64,000 bases of DNA from Mactra quadrangularis. Taxonomy: Eukaryota; Mollusca; Bivalvia; Venerida; Mactridae. The DNA is taken from NCBI GenBank assembly GCA_025267735.1, contig CM046304.1, positions 14,942,001 to 15,006,000 on the forward strand, read 5' to 3'. The translations under genes were made by a program, and so were the position numbers. The notes under the pieces were generated by a model, which was given only the letters and a program-made list of their open reading frames with translations, was not told the DNA's origin and ran no database searches. Positions within the stretch are counted from its first letter, which is position 1. Every line of letters begins with the position of its first letter. This document shows positions 13,043-25,001 of the stretch, one piece after another.

Positions 13043-13689
13043 AACTTAAGATTATGAATCATGTTTATTAACATTCTGTTTAAAAAGATCAATGTTTTGT
13101 ACATTGAAAACAATATTAGAATACTTAAGTTTTCAGAAGACATATTTTGCCTTGGATTTACCCTAATTATGCATTAATGTATGAAGTCTGTGAAATAAGC
13201 AGTTATTCGGGACAATCGAATTTGTTTCAGGCAACGAAACTTCCACTAGTTTAACCAGTAATAAGTATCAAATCATGCTTTTCATCAGTACTAAACACAT
13301 ACCGACTCTCCTGCTTTCATTCTGTACAAATCACACACTTAGACCGTTCCTTTTAACCAGTATTGTACATGAACATTGGCTTATGTTTTAGCACATATCT
13401 ACACCAATGCTTTTGTCCAGTACAAACACTAAGACCCGTGATTTTAACTAGTACTAAGTAAATACATAGAGTCATGCTTTTAACCAGTACAAACCACAAA
13501 TCTAAACAAATGTTGAACCAGTTCTAAGAACACACACATATACCCATTTTACCAGTCCAAAACATGTACTTTGCCAGAAAAAAAACAAGTGATTTAAAGC
13601 GGCATTAGTAAAATTAGTCGTAACATGATTCAATTAAACATTTATCCAAAGATGTATAAATCAAGTACAGAAAACCAGTAACCAAATAA
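13043..13689. repeat. 3' flank of unit B with degenerate ~43-bp tandem repeat
   Basis: Counterpart of 5,574-5,900 in unit A. The repeat covers about 13,244-13,565. No gene is seen. Confidence 0.55.
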
Positions 13690-14649
13690 CACAGAGGTAC
13701 TACAAAGTTTTATTGACTTCACAGCGGCAAGTCCCCGTCCCTCAATAAAAAGGTCACACACAAAGCTAAAATCACACACCTGAAATAAATGAATTTCAAA
13801 CAAGTGTATATTTGCAATTCAGCACTGCTCTTAACATCTTTGATGTGCCTCCTCAAATAAGCCAAAACATTTTTAGATTACCTAAAATCAAACATCTTTA
13901 AGTAAGGCAGTTATTTTCTGACCAAACCAATGTAAAACATAATTGAGAAAAAAACGACAAATGCCTTAGAATACTGATGTACAATGTATTAGAAAAATCA
14001 GAACCTCGCCATTTGATCAATGGGAGGTAATCCATAATGTCTTATTGAAATCCAGACAAAATTGAAAGAGAAACTGTCCAGACATAAAAACACCTAAACA
14101 CTCAGCTCCTAAAATTTGACAAACTGGTCATCAAGGCATTATATTGAATGTCTGATTAATTAAAAATAGCACTAAAACTTCTAGGACCTCGAGACTGACA
14201 AACATACCTCGTAACAGAGGCATAACTCGAATTGAATGCTTGGACTCAGATCGTCCTTACTACCAGGTTCAGATCAAAGATTTCAAAATCTTATAAGCAA
14301 AATGGAAATTTTGTAGATAGAAACTAATAACTTCTTTGTAAACGATCTCACATTATGCGTTGCTTATGTAATCAGCGACCATGGAGAACAAGCAATGAAC
14401 ACTAGGTAACCTGTAACAGAAGATGCGTTCAATCAACCTGACGATTTTTACTCAAAATGTAGCAAATTTGTTAGACCAGATGGAAATAGAGAGGTCACAT
14501 GTCGAACATAACTATAATAAAACAAAGCATATCGCAAACGAGATTTTGCATGTAGAAGATATTATATAACTATTTCAGTACAAAGTGTAATTGAGACTTA
14601 TACAGCTGGTTATCATATAAATACTAGATATTATGTAACAAAAGATAAA

Positions 14650-15778
14650 GCCTAGTGACGTAGAAATATGTATAAAATAATTCTCCGAGTCTAGCATACA
14701 TGATCTTAATCATGCTCATCATCTTAACACCTGTTATCTATCTGTTATACTAATTTTCGTCTTCTCGAACATTACTTAAACAACTTTAGCAAATCATCTA
14801 TGCATATTGCAAATGTGATAAAGTAATATGTGATAAAGTTCATTTATAGAATTTGATAAGAATACCTTTTAGAAATATTCTTGATTGTAAACACAACCTC
14901 TAGACGGCTTAAAGTAATTTAAATACCTTCCCTTTTATCGACTTCTCGAACGCTTATTTACCACAAGCAGCCCACATAACCTACTTTCGTGGACACGTAA
15001 TTTATAAGCATTCGCTTACTTTTCTACTAGATAACGTCAACATTTCCATATACGGATTAATGCAAAGGTAAAGCGGACAGAGTAGATCCTGAATCACTGC
15101 ATCGAGTCTTCGGCTAAAGTCAAACATAGGGGACCTTGACTACTTTTTGTTAAAACTTGTGTAGATTCTAATTATGTACATCCTTTGGATCATTGATCGC
15201 TCAATGCGTACGGACACAAAACTAATATAGATTTTCACCAATTGTAAACAAATACTCTCTTAACTTGCCATATTTGTCGCATTATATTGAAATACTCTGA
15301 AATAACAACCATTTGACAAAACAAATTGGCAAAATCTTAAAGTTACTCATTCACAGATTTTAACTGAAATATCAACTTTTTCGGAAACTATCGAAATTGT
15401 TTGAAAACATTTTTCAAGCAGAACATTAATGATTTGATAATGACAATTTTAGTGCAAATTGATATACGAGTACAAATGATGGTGTTTCAAGTAGTAAAAA
15501 TCTACCCCGTATGTCACGGTATAGGCAATTTTAGTGCATTTTTGTGACTTTTATTGCATATTTCTTGTTTGTCCTAAAATATTAAGACTTATTTTTGACA
15601 CAATTGTAGACACTGTATGATATTTTGAAAATATTGAAAAAATCTTAACCAAATCTGTAAACAAGTAAGTACCTTTGATTATATTTCTAGAATACCACGA
15701 CCAAAGAAAGCCAACTATGTATTAAACAAATAGTGTACACTGTACTATAATACTAAATGCAATTAAAAAAATGCTATA
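14650..15778. other. ~1.1-kb insertion private to unit C
   Basis: Unit A reads straight across this point (about 972-985, around AAAAGATAAA and ATGCAAATCTAGTAAGC), whereas unit C has some 1.13 kb of extra AT-rich sequence. No long open frame, clear inverted ends or target duplication were seen, so its nature is unknown. Confidence 0.6.
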
Positions 15779-16659
15779 AAAATGCAAATCTAGTAAGCAT
15801 GTGTCACTGTTTCATCATTTATTTCTGATTAAATCTTAGATATCGATCGTGGCTTTAGTTTAAAAGACTTTGATATAAATATATACATGTATTCGTATTG
15901 TTACATATATATTGGTACTGTTAACACCATGCCTTATTATTTTTAGTTGGAATATTCTCGTTCTGTTTTAAGAATGGTAAGATTTATTCATCAAGAACAT
16001 CTGATATTTTTTATTGATATTATTAACATTTTATGTTGTTATGAGTCACACAGACCGTCATTAACCGCTAATGTGACCAGTACTTATAAAGTAGGAGAGA
16101 TGAATTTGAGATACTGGTTTTAAATGGAGCAAGTTTTTTTAACATTATAAAAAAACTGTATAAGTCTGTATAACGATTGTGCACATGACTGATATTCGAT
16201 AAATAATTTCAGTAATTTGATTTTCCAGCGATATTTTGCAGAATAAATGTCTTAACAGAACAATACGTGCTTCGTTAGACAAAATCTGACATTTGAAGGC
16301 ATTTGAATGAATATCCTGTCGCTTTTATATCGTTGTTACAATTGTCTCATTTAGTTTATAGGGTGTTAAATATATTGTTTCACTACATTTTATTACACTA
16401 ACATCAGTTTTGAAATAATCTGAATTTTCTTAAATATTTATACTGTGGATTATCAAATGATATTCAATATAAACTATTTGTAATTCCATCTTTTGTCCAT
16501 ATGATTTTTGTAAAATTATAGTTCATTTTTACTTTCAATAATTTGCCAGCACTATTGAAGTCGTTCTTATGTGGCATTGCGCTTAATACTGACGTCAGTT
16601 TGCGCTACGAAAAAGAAGTTAAGGCAAAGTTAAAGCAATTTAATTTAATGTACAGCTTA

Positions 16660-18932
16660 ATGTTGCTTGCATATGAAATTATTTTTCCTTTCTTTCCGTT
16701 GGCATGTTCAACTCGATTATTCACCATATTTCGTCGGCGGCGGTATATTATATATGTTGAATTTAGTAATAAAGTAAGCCACATTTTCATGTACCCGCGA
16801 GTAACAGAAATATAGCCAAAGATTTTTTCCATTTATTTGAGTTTTTGCTGTTTGGTAACCCTTTTCTTTTCTGTTATTTTCTGTCTAAGAAGATGTTTAC
16901 AGTTGAAAACCCATACGTTTGACTTTAGTACACTTGGTTACCAAGAATAAAAAAGCACTGGTCGTTTGATCAAAGGTTTTAAACAGTACTAAGTACATAC
17001 TTTTGCCAGTGACTTTTCGATTAAATAAAAGAATAAGAGGAAATATACGTAGATGGTTTTTTTTGCGAGGGCAAGTAGGTAATGACTGATTTAACTGGGC
17101 AGCCTTTAAAAGTGTTATTATAGTTCTGACTATATGAGGTGTTTATATGATACATGTAATATTGATAATACATCGTTACCACTTGTCCTCGTTCGCTCCA
17201 TGTACCAGAATAAGTAAGTGGTAGGTACCCTACCGGTTTTACTATAATTCTTATTGTTTCTTTTATAGTTTACCTGGAATCATCATCATCGTCATTATTG
17301 TATTTGGTATTGCTGTCACAAGATATGATACAACTGCGACAAATAACATACGAGAGAGTTTAACGTCAGATAACCTAGATGAGCATAGTTATATTTCAAG
17401 CTGTATTAAAAATGGTACTGACGATAGGTCAAAGAAGACAAAAGTTGAAATGACCACACACATTGCCTTCCTAAAAGTTCACAAAGCTGGCTAAACGACG
17501 ATGCAAAATATATACTTCAGGTTTGGGTTAAAACACAACCTGACGTTCGTTTTACCAAGAAGGGGTAATTATTTCCGTCAAACTTCGCAAGCTCTACCTG
17601 TGACGAACGGAACTTACTTTGATATCTTAGCTTGTCATTCTGTTTATAGTCGAAAGCTCTATAGGTCAGTACTTCCAAATGACACCGTGAATATAGCAAT
17701 CATCCGTGATCCATTAGAAAGAATGATCAGTGCAGCATATTATTATCGTGATGTATGGCATTCCCCACCTTTGACGAAAGTTCCACAAGCGAACTTTATA
17801 CACAATCTCATCTCACGTCCAGATCTTTATGAAACATCGACATATTCAAAGACAAAGAATGCAATGGGCCAAGATTTTGGCTTTTCATATAATATTACCA
17901 AATATGATATACAAAAGATAAAAGCTCACTTACTTATGTTACAAGATAATTTCAAACTCGTTATGGTAATGGAAAGATTTGACGAATCTTTAGTTCTCAT
18001 GAAAAGATATTTGAACTGGGGCATGGAAGATATTGTTTATTTGTTGACAAATTCTCATAGTCACCAACCGGTTGTTTTTAAAGCCCCTATATCAAAAGTA
18101 AGTCTGTTTTTTTACTGCAAAGAAAATAGACATTAACCTATTTCAATCACCTCTAATGAACAAGATATTTTTTAAATATATGCAAATATTGCTTAGATAT
18201 GTTCATGTTATTTATTTATCTCAAAGTGAAAATAGATCGAAACCGAAAGTAGAATTCGGTTTTCAATACTTTAAACAATAGCTTTGATCAGAGTATTTTA
18301 AAGATAAAGTCTTATTAGAGACAAAAAACTTACTCTGAATTACATAATTAAGCTTATCAACTATTTTGGATCAGGTATATTAAACATCAGCGTATAAATG
18401 AATATAGTGTGCTCTTATAAAAGTACCCCAGTTTTTTTTTAGAATTGGACACTTTGTCAGACTCAAATTAAGAAAGCAGAATGGTTTGAACTGTCAGTTG
18501 TGTCTTCAATGTATGTTATATTTTGATAACTTCATGGTTGTAAAACAGTTTTCAAGTCTACTGTTAATGAATACATCTTCATATAGTGGCTTTAACAAAC
18601 GAGAGATAGAAAAGTTTAAATCTACTTGTTTTCTGGATTATGCAGTCTATGATTTCTTTATAAAGATATTCGAAGATCGTATACGTAAAGAGGGATCTAC
18701 ACTCAAACAAGAAGTGGCACACTTTAAAAATATTCTAAAACTTGTAAGCAGTTTTTGCACAAACGACCAATTATCAAATGTACCAAATGTGACATTGAAT
18801 ATAGACGGATCTGAATGGAACCACCAATTCAGAATAATTAACGATGACTGCACATTTATGAAAACAGAAGAGCTTGACTCTGTAGCATCATTAAGATCAA
18901 GACATTTAAATAGAAACAATATAAATTTGTAA
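16660..18932 (+). pseudogene. Galactose-3-O-sulfotransferase-like copy C, pseudogene
   Basis: Exon equivalents are 16,660-16,742 and 17,269-18,932. Two lesions are visible. A TAA at 17,492-17,494 replaces the serine codon of the PAPS loop (KAGST becomes KAG-stop). A 510-bp element at 18,082-18,591 interrupts the C-terminal third. Beyond the stop the frame stays open from 17,501 to the insertion and again from 18,603 to the natural stop at 18,932, so decay is recent. The donor reads GTATAT rather than GTATGT. The insertion contains a donor-like GTAAGT at 18,098 and an acceptor-like TAG ending 18,586, but these phases do not match, so splicing it out would not restore the frame. Confidence 0.9.
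18082..18591. mobile_element. 510-bp MITE flanked by TTAA inside the pseudogene
   Basis: The element starts AGCCCCTATAT and ends ATATAGTGGCT, an 11-bp inverted repeat with one mismatch, and is flanked on both sides by TTAA. The empty site is present in copies A and B (TTTTAAAC). TTAA duplication is the hallmark of piggyBac-type integration. No coding capacity. Confidence 0.7.
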
Positions 18933-19075
18933 GTTATTCCATGCACTAAATTTTAGCAGTGTTCGAATTGAGCGGATAAAACATTGAACAAATGAAAGGT
19001 GGAACCAAGTCAACCGATATTCCAATTGTCCAGTGATTTTCAGAATACGAATGGTCCAATGTTCATTGTTTGTTC

Positions 19076-20928
19076 TCTATAGTCGCTGATTGAATAAACA
19101 ACAAATAATGCGAGATAGTTCAGTTACATGCAAAGGTCCTGTAGTTTTATGGTCAGACAACTATGATTCCATACCTGTATTAACATAAGTGGAGATAACA
19201 AGGCAGCTTAATTTAAAAATATAGAAATTGTGCTATAACTTATGATTTATTGACAAGCAATTAATTATACACATGTTTTTCAAACAAAGTAAATTGGAGA
19301 GTGAGTTGTTTGTTATAACATATATCTGTCCGTCGTGTAGGTGGTGTCGCTGTTCAATATTATAGGCACTTTAAATACATTTTTATATGTTATATATAAT
19401 AATATGGGAACAGCCATTATCGGTTCAGCATTATTTTCTTAATGTGTTTAAACTTCTAACAAACAATTCATATTATAATTCAAGTTATTTTTCCGGTTGT
19501 CTTGTTATCTGACTACGACTTGCTCTTCTATTTCCTGTGTTACCAGCAATTAGTTACAGTCTACACATACATAATGTTGCAAATGTTTAAAACATTTAAA
19601 ACATGTTATATGAATGTTATCAAAAATGAGATGAAGAATAAAATAGAACAGTCGTTGTTCATAGTACAGTGTTACGCTTAGATTTGCAATACAACTAATG
19701 CGTGTGTTATGATATGAAAATGTGTTACATCAACGTGTCTGACATTGGTATTGTAACCCGGGTCGATAGCGCAGTTGGTAGCGCGCCGGAATTTGGATAC
19801 TCGAGCCCGAGGGGGTGCGGGTTCGAATCCCACCCGGGGAGGATATACCCTTCCATGAAAATTTGACAAAAAATGTCGATTTTCCTCCATTGATTAGATA
19901 AAATGGAGAAGTTTCCGGCCTTGTGGAAGGGTAGGTGATTATTGGTTATAGACAATGGCGTTAACTCCAATATATTAAAATAAATAAATACATTGGTATT
20001 GTAAAGCAATGAAAACACAATGTCTTCACCTTAGGAGATAAATTTTGTAAAACCATCCCACCTAAACAATATACACAAACTGATAGAAACCAACAAGCTG
20101 GTCTCTAGAAGCACTTAATAAACAATATACACATGTGTATAACATTTTAAAAATGGTGGCACTACCATTGATTAATCTCTTTTCACACAAGTACTTGTAC
20201 ATGCAATTTAGGACAATTCCAGAGAAGTTTCATTCTTCGTCGGTTTTGTTTGGAGCGAACTGGAGATTTGTTTATGCATGATTGAATTGTTAATATTTTG
20301 CCATTTGTATTGACCAAACAAGAAATAACATAACCAGCAATTTGTAAAAACATAAATCAAAACTACTCTACAACTCTGTTTAAAAAAAGGGGCGTCAAAC
20401 AAAGAAACTAATAAACAACAAAGTCCTCACAGGCCTCATATCAGCAGCTAAATATGTAGCTTATTTCATAAGTCACGATTTATTTCAGACTAAATTTGGA
20501 AAACTGTTCCATGGTACGGTTGTTAAAATACAAACACTGGTTTATTATGTAGCAGCAGCGAAATAACAGATAACGTGACACTAAATAACTGCATGAACTA
20601 GATCTACATTTATTTGACTTTGTGGTAAAGATGTAAAACAATCGAAAATAAATTCAATAACAACTGTTTGAATCAGTTGAAGTATACAGTAATGTTAAAA
20701 AGATAAATACCATTTAATTGCTAATAAGCGTGTGTGTCAGCTTTGGAATTGATTAAAATGATAGCTTATAAAATGTCTACCGCCTTGATGTAACCAATGC
20801 AATGTGTTGCTGCGTTGATAAACAAAACCAACCATCATAAAATGTCTATAACTATATCAAAGTCATTCATAAAAGAAATTATCAGTATTCCACTTTTAAA
20901 GGGAAAGAAATGTCTATTTTTACAGTAA
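19076..20928. other. Intergenic, no gene; contains one SINE
   Basis: Apart from the SINE at 19,756-19,991 nothing recognisable was found. It separates the sulfotransferase array from the peptide gene cluster. Confidence 0.6.
19756..19991 (+). mobile_element. tRNA-headed SINE, family 2
   Basis: The head contains GGTCGATAGCGCAGTTGGTA and a B-box GGTTCGAATCC. The body contains the words ACCCTTCCATGAAAATTTGA and GGCCTTGTGGAAGGGTAGGT, with a TAAATAAATA tail. The 12-bp target duplication ATTGGTATTGTA lies at 19,744-19,755 and 19,992-20,003. Other copies are at 25,002 (plus), 27,005 (minus) and 53,890 (minus). Confidence 0.85.
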
Positions 20929-21195
20929 TTATTCATCATCTTGATTCACTTCATAATTGAAGCCTAGCATACTGTCCTGGAGTGATGCTGGGCAATCATC
21001 AGAGCATCGACAATTCCAACCATCTATTTGACAACATTTTCCGCTATCCTGACAGCACTTCCAACCAAATATTTTATAATAGGCATCATGACATCTTCTC
21101 TGTCCATTTATTATCTGCCATCTGCATCTTTGACCTTGTACAATACTTGCAAAACATACAATCAGAAGTAATCCGACGAAACCAGCGCTATTCAT
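20929..21195 (-). CDS. Secreted cysteine-rich peptide 1 (antimicrobial-peptide-like precursor)
   Basis: 88 residues. Residues 1-21 form a strong signal peptide ending ASIVQG. The mature part (about 22-66) is cationic with nine cysteines, including two adjacent pairs (GWKCC, GKCC) and a GWNCRC end. The tail is acidic (NQDDE). Signal, cationic cysteine-rich core and anionic C-terminal extension is the layout of mussel mytilin/myticin precursors, but the cysteine spacing does not match those I know, so the family is unassigned. The coding exon begins after an acceptor (TTTTCAG, exon start 21,213) 18 bases before the ATG; a short 5' noncoding exon ends at 22,012. A sister of the genes at 23,445 and 26,295 but more diverged and with more cysteines. 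Defence role is inference; a knottin-like fold is an alternative. Confidence 0.82.
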   Translation of the reverse strand: MNSAGFVGLLLIVCFASIVQGQRCRWQIINGQRRCHDAYYKIFGWKCCQDSGKCCQIDGWNCRCSDDCPASLQDSMLGFNYEVNQDDE

Positions 21196-22011
21196 TTTTC
21201 CGTTTTATGGACCCTGAAAAGAAACATTTGATTAAAATACGATATAAGTTTTTTCCAAGTTAAATTTACTTTACAATTTTGAAGTTAGACATCAAAATGA
21301 CCCCAAAATTTTTTAATCGATTTGAAATGAACGCACAGTACCTAGTACTAGAGTTACGTCCTTCCTGCAAATGAATGTCAAATAAGAAACGGTTTCTTAC
21401 AAAGAATGAACGTTTGAAAATAGGTATAAGTAACATTTAGGCAGTATGTACCATTAAATTCAAATACCAGAAAGACAAATATCAGTCTTCGACTATACTA
21501 AGCACATCGCAATGAGAGATGGTAGCCATGTAAGGTTTCTATCCACATGTTTTGACAATATTCGTCAATCACAAAGTGTATCATGTTTGTTTGAATATTT
21601 ATGTGAGTGTTCAGAGTTTTCTAGTATCGCTGGCTAATTCTTCCACAAGCCCCCAGTAAATTCGACGTTATTGCCGAATGAAATGTGGAGGCAACCGGTT
21701 AAATAGATTGCTTTATTACGTGAGATTCAGCAAATGTGACGGTTAAGAAAACATGTTCTAAAACCCAAACCCAATTGTAATAATAAAAATGTAGACATGA
21801 ACCGTTATAATTTTAAGGAATGACGTTTCTATTCGTAACTTTGATCCATTCATTCAAAATTGTTTTAGAAATTGTACGATAAGATTTAACATTAATTTTT
21901 GTCAGTGCAATCGTAAATTCTAACAGCGTGGTAAAAAAAACTGAGTACATTGTAAACTAAATTGAAACCTAAAAATGAAACAAACCTAAAAAATGAAACA
22001 AAAAAACTTAC

Positions 22012-22075
22012 TTGTTATTTTAGAAACTGCTCTGACTTCAAATCTGAAAAAGTCAACATGTACACTTATGCAAGT
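22012..22075 (-). promoter_or_regulatory. 5' noncoding exon and promoter of peptide gene 1
   Basis: On the minus strand AAAATAACAA is followed by a consensus donor GTAAGT (22,011-22,006). The preceding ~35 bases (AGTCAGAGCAGTTTC core) are conserved with the same place upstream of peptide gene 2 (25,359-25,410). A TATA-like CATAAG lies some 30 bases further upstream, aligned with CATATAAAG in gene 2. The intron would be about 800 bp. Conservation supports this as exon 1; the transcription start is inferred. Confidence 0.55.
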
Positions 22076-22469
22076 AACCAATATCGCGATAAGGCTCTGT
22101 AATGCAATTTAATTGCAATTGAAGTGTCTGCTTCCCGAGATGTATCCTTGTAGACATTGTTGCAAGTGAATAAAACTCAAAATGAGATATAAACGCAGAT
22201 ATTAAATGTCAAAACCGGTAATAAAATGTTCCCTCAAACTTAATTACAATTTAAAATCGAATGCAACATTGAGTTAAATAAAGAATGTCGATCACAAACA
22301 AATCAAAAGTGTTCATGAACGGCATATAAAATTAGGATTTTCATAGAATGGTAAAAACAGGAATTTCAGGATCTGAAATACTGGTACTGTCGAAATACTG
22401 TGCTTTACAACTGCTGCTCGTATGTCAAGAAAAATGTACGCAATGTACACATTACGTTCACATTATGGG

Positions 22470-22875
22470 GAAAAGGATATGTAAGCGGCAGCTCAGTCGA
22501 GATAGCACTAGCCTTGTAAGCGAGGAGTCATTGGTTCTAGTCCCGGTTAGGCTCCATATTTTCTTCATCCTTTAACCAATTGTGCCCAACGTTGGAGCGT
22601 GACTTAATTACATGGACCCGGTCGGTTGAGAAACGCTTGTAATAAATTATGGCTTCGGTCTGTATTTCTGAAATTCAAGACGAATTTCCAGTTCGTGGGG
22701 GTATGCCACGGTACTAACCTGCTCACTTTATAGGGCGAGGTATATGTAAGCGGATGTAGAGCTCAATTGGGAGAGTACTCGCTTTGTAAGTGCGGGGTCT
22801 CGGGTTTAAGTCCCTGTTAGGCTACATCATTCTTCACACCATGTGACATTTCAACGTGGGACATATAACAATTTA
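22470..22875 (+). mobile_element. Dimeric tRNA-headed SINE, family 3
   Basis: Two tRNA-like heads (around 22,481-22,560 and 22,747-22,830, each with GTAAGCGG... and a glycine/threonine-like B-box) are separated by about 190 bases that include the words CGGTCGGTTGAGAAACGC and CCAGTTCGTGGGGGTATG. The same composite, in reverse, is at 39,538-39,905, and a partial copy is at 25,580-25,815. Two heads at two loci suggest a genuine dimeric SINE rather than chance tandem insertion. Confidence 0.65.
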
Positions 22876-22924
22876 ATACCACATTCAAAATAATCTTTTT
22901 TCTCTTTTTTTTAACGACGCATTC

Positions 22925-23125
22925 AACACATATATAGGTCATATACACGACGGCCAGCTCTTCTTACTATAGGTTTCCTGGACACTTTTTCTATCACCAG
23001 TACTAACTTACCCAACCACGAGGCCGTCAACTCATGTATAGGGTATGACCTGCCGCGACCGGGCTCAAACCTGCAATCTCCGGATTCGAAGTCAGACATG
23101 CTAACCACTACGCCACGGCCGCGGC
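22925..23125 (-). mobile_element. tRNA-headed SINE, family 4
   Basis: Read on the minus strand, the head contains CGTGGCGTAGTGGTTAGCAT and the B-box GGTTTGAGCCC, followed by a body with TGGTGATAGAAAAAGTGTCC and GGAAACCTATAGTAAGAAGA. Truncated copies lie at 25,855-25,957 (minus) and 60,668-60,830 (plus). Confidence 0.7.
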
Positions 23126-23242
23126 TTTAACATAATCTTGTACAGCGTTAAAGAAACTTCCAACTACATGTATCCATGTTTCAGGACCATAAAAACTCTA
23201 TAGATAACAACAAACACATATAAATGGTAGATTTGTCAATAC

Positions 23243-23248
23243 TTTATT
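23243..23248 (-). terminator. Polyadenylation signal of peptide gene 2
   Basis: AATAAA on the minus strand about 200 bases after the stop codon, within 3' sequence conserved with peptide gene 3 (26,082-26,087). Confidence 0.5.
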
Positions 23249-23444
23249 ATACATGTACTTTGTTCAATACACGTCATAATTACGCTGTTTGATAATGAGT
23301 TGTATAAAGTGCCATAACCAAATTATTATATCATATTTCTACTGAACGTAGGTTTAACCCTTCAAAAAGAATAAATCATAATTCATAAAATTGTTTCTGA
23401 TTATTGCAAAGTCATGCAAACAAGATAAACTCATATAGAAATGT

Positions 23445-23726
23445 TCAGTTCTCCAAAAGTCGATAATCGACATCATCATCATACGCTTGATGATCTGGGT
23501 CGTTGAATACTGTATTGTCCTCCAGTAGTCCTGGACCATTACTTGAACATCGACATTGCTTTCCCTTTGCTATACATCGTTTGCCTTCACTCTGACAGCT
23601 CATCCAGCCGAAAAACTTAATGGAATCATAACATTTTTTATTTCCATACCATGTACATTTCTGGCCCTGTACAATACTTGCAAAACATACTATAAGGAGT
23701 AATACGACAAAACTAACGTTATTCAT
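23445..23726 (-). CDS. Secreted cysteine-rich peptide 2 (antimicrobial-peptide-like precursor)
   Basis: 93 residues: signal peptide of about 21 residues (FVVLLLIVCFASIVQG), a lysine/arginine-rich core with six cysteines ending KQCRCSS, then an acidic tail with DDDVDY. The coding exon starts after an acceptor TTTTCAG (exon start 23,743). Exon 1 is noncoding, ending at 25,359 at a GTAAGT donor, so the intron (23,744-25,358) has been enlarged to 1.6 kb, partly by the SINE at 25,002. An AATAAA lies at 23,243-23,248 in the 3' flank. Nearly identical in signal, core and tail to peptide 3. Function inferred from layout only. Confidence 0.85.
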   Translation of the reverse strand: MNNVSFVVLLLIVCFASIVQGQKCTWYGNKKCYDSIKFFGWMSCQSEGKRCIAKGKQCRCSSNGPGLLEDNTVFNDPDHQAYDDDVDYRLLEN

Positions 23727-25001
23727 TTTCCGTTGTATGAACCCTGAAAATAAATATTTAATAAAAATACTGTAAGTTGTAAGTTATATACCATGATGTT
23801 GGCGTATAGCTTCCATGTCAGAGTTGAAATTTCTAAGAAAAATTCTAAGAAAATTTCATGAGTAATTGATTGGAAAGTTACACATTCCGTGCTTTCGATT
23901 GCAAAGTCGTAATCAAATTCCCATTTCACCAGTTTTCGATTCGAAGGGTTCGCATAGCTATTGCTGCAAATGACACACTTGGAACCGTTTTTAAACATCA
24001 TATTTACGCATATCTTGTAGATCTTACAAGGGCTCAACTTTTGAAATTATGTATAAACGTACACATAAAACTGGTTGAGACTAGAAAATCAAAATACCAC
24101 AAGAACAAATTATACCTGAACTTTTAGACTTAATTGAGCACATTTACAAAAGTGATAATACCCATACAAGGTTTCTATCCAAATTGTTTGCAATCTGATT
24201 AAAACCCGGTCTAAAATTTTCCACTCGCTAATTTAGATCTGGCCTTTTTCAAACGAGGGTCACGTTCAGGTGACCTTTTCTCATCATAATATTATAATGA
24301 CGAAATTGTTATGATACGTAACTTGTTTACATCGTCTACGTCACGCAATTTGAAATGAGCCGTCCAATGACAGACTGTGGATAATACCGTTTTTAAATTA
24401 GCTTGCAAACCTTGGTCTAAAAATAGAAATTACGAAATCAAAATGTTATTAATAGTAATTCGTCTAGATGAAAGCTACGCATTGATTAGTCGACATAAAG
24501 GTCATCTCGACGTGATCCTGCATTGAGAAAGTAGAGATCATTTACGACAATGATCTACAGGATATCTGTTTACGGAGATTGAATTGTTTGACAATATTCA
24601 TCTATCACGATCTATATGTCCTACATGTTTATTTGTTCTCATTTTAAACATTTCCGGTTGTTTACTCCAGCTGCTGAACTGAAAAGCTCCCTTGTGAATA
24701 CCTTTGTCAGTACTTGCTTTCCTTTCCATAAAAGCTTAGTTACTTCGATAATCTTACAAAATGAAAAGTAGGACCAGTCGCTGGTACAAATCGACTGATA
24801 TGTGAAGTACATCAAATTGGACAGTTACAGAAGCGTTTAATAAAAGCCCTAAAATTTCAGACATCTATAATTATAATTATAAACTATTTCATTTCCATTT
24901 GAGGCTTCAATTGGTCCATTAATTTACAATATTATTTTTAAGAATTTTACGGTCGATTCAGCATTTTGTTTGCCAGTGTAATCACAAATGCTTACAGCGT
25001 G

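Larger units (their letters stand above)
6018..13689. repeat. Tandem unit B of the sulfotransferase array
   Basis: Colinear with unit A but 7.7 kb long because of a 2.5-kb inverted-repeat element at 6,620-9,145 and a SINE at 12,733-13,042; it lacks the LINE fragment. It holds the intact sulfotransferase copy B. The stretch 9,146-10,396 is conserved non-coding 5' flank. Confidence 0.9.
13690..19075. repeat. Tandem unit C of the sulfotransferase array (decayed)
   Basis: Colinear with units A and B to about 19,075, where similarity stops shortly after the gene. It is more diverged than A and B and carries two private insertions (about 14,650-15,778 and 18,082-18,591). Its gene is a pseudogene. 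Confidence 0.88.

Noticed and set aside
18098..18586. Possible new intron in copy C
   Set aside because: Donor and acceptor look fine, but the phases differ and the resulting frame meets a stop at once. The gene is already broken upstream.
19756..19840. tRNA-like sequences (also at 12,733, 22,481, 25,002, 39,560, 46,200, 62,067)
   Set aside because: Each is continuous with a repeated body and tail, often with target-site duplications, so they are SINE heads and not tRNA genes.
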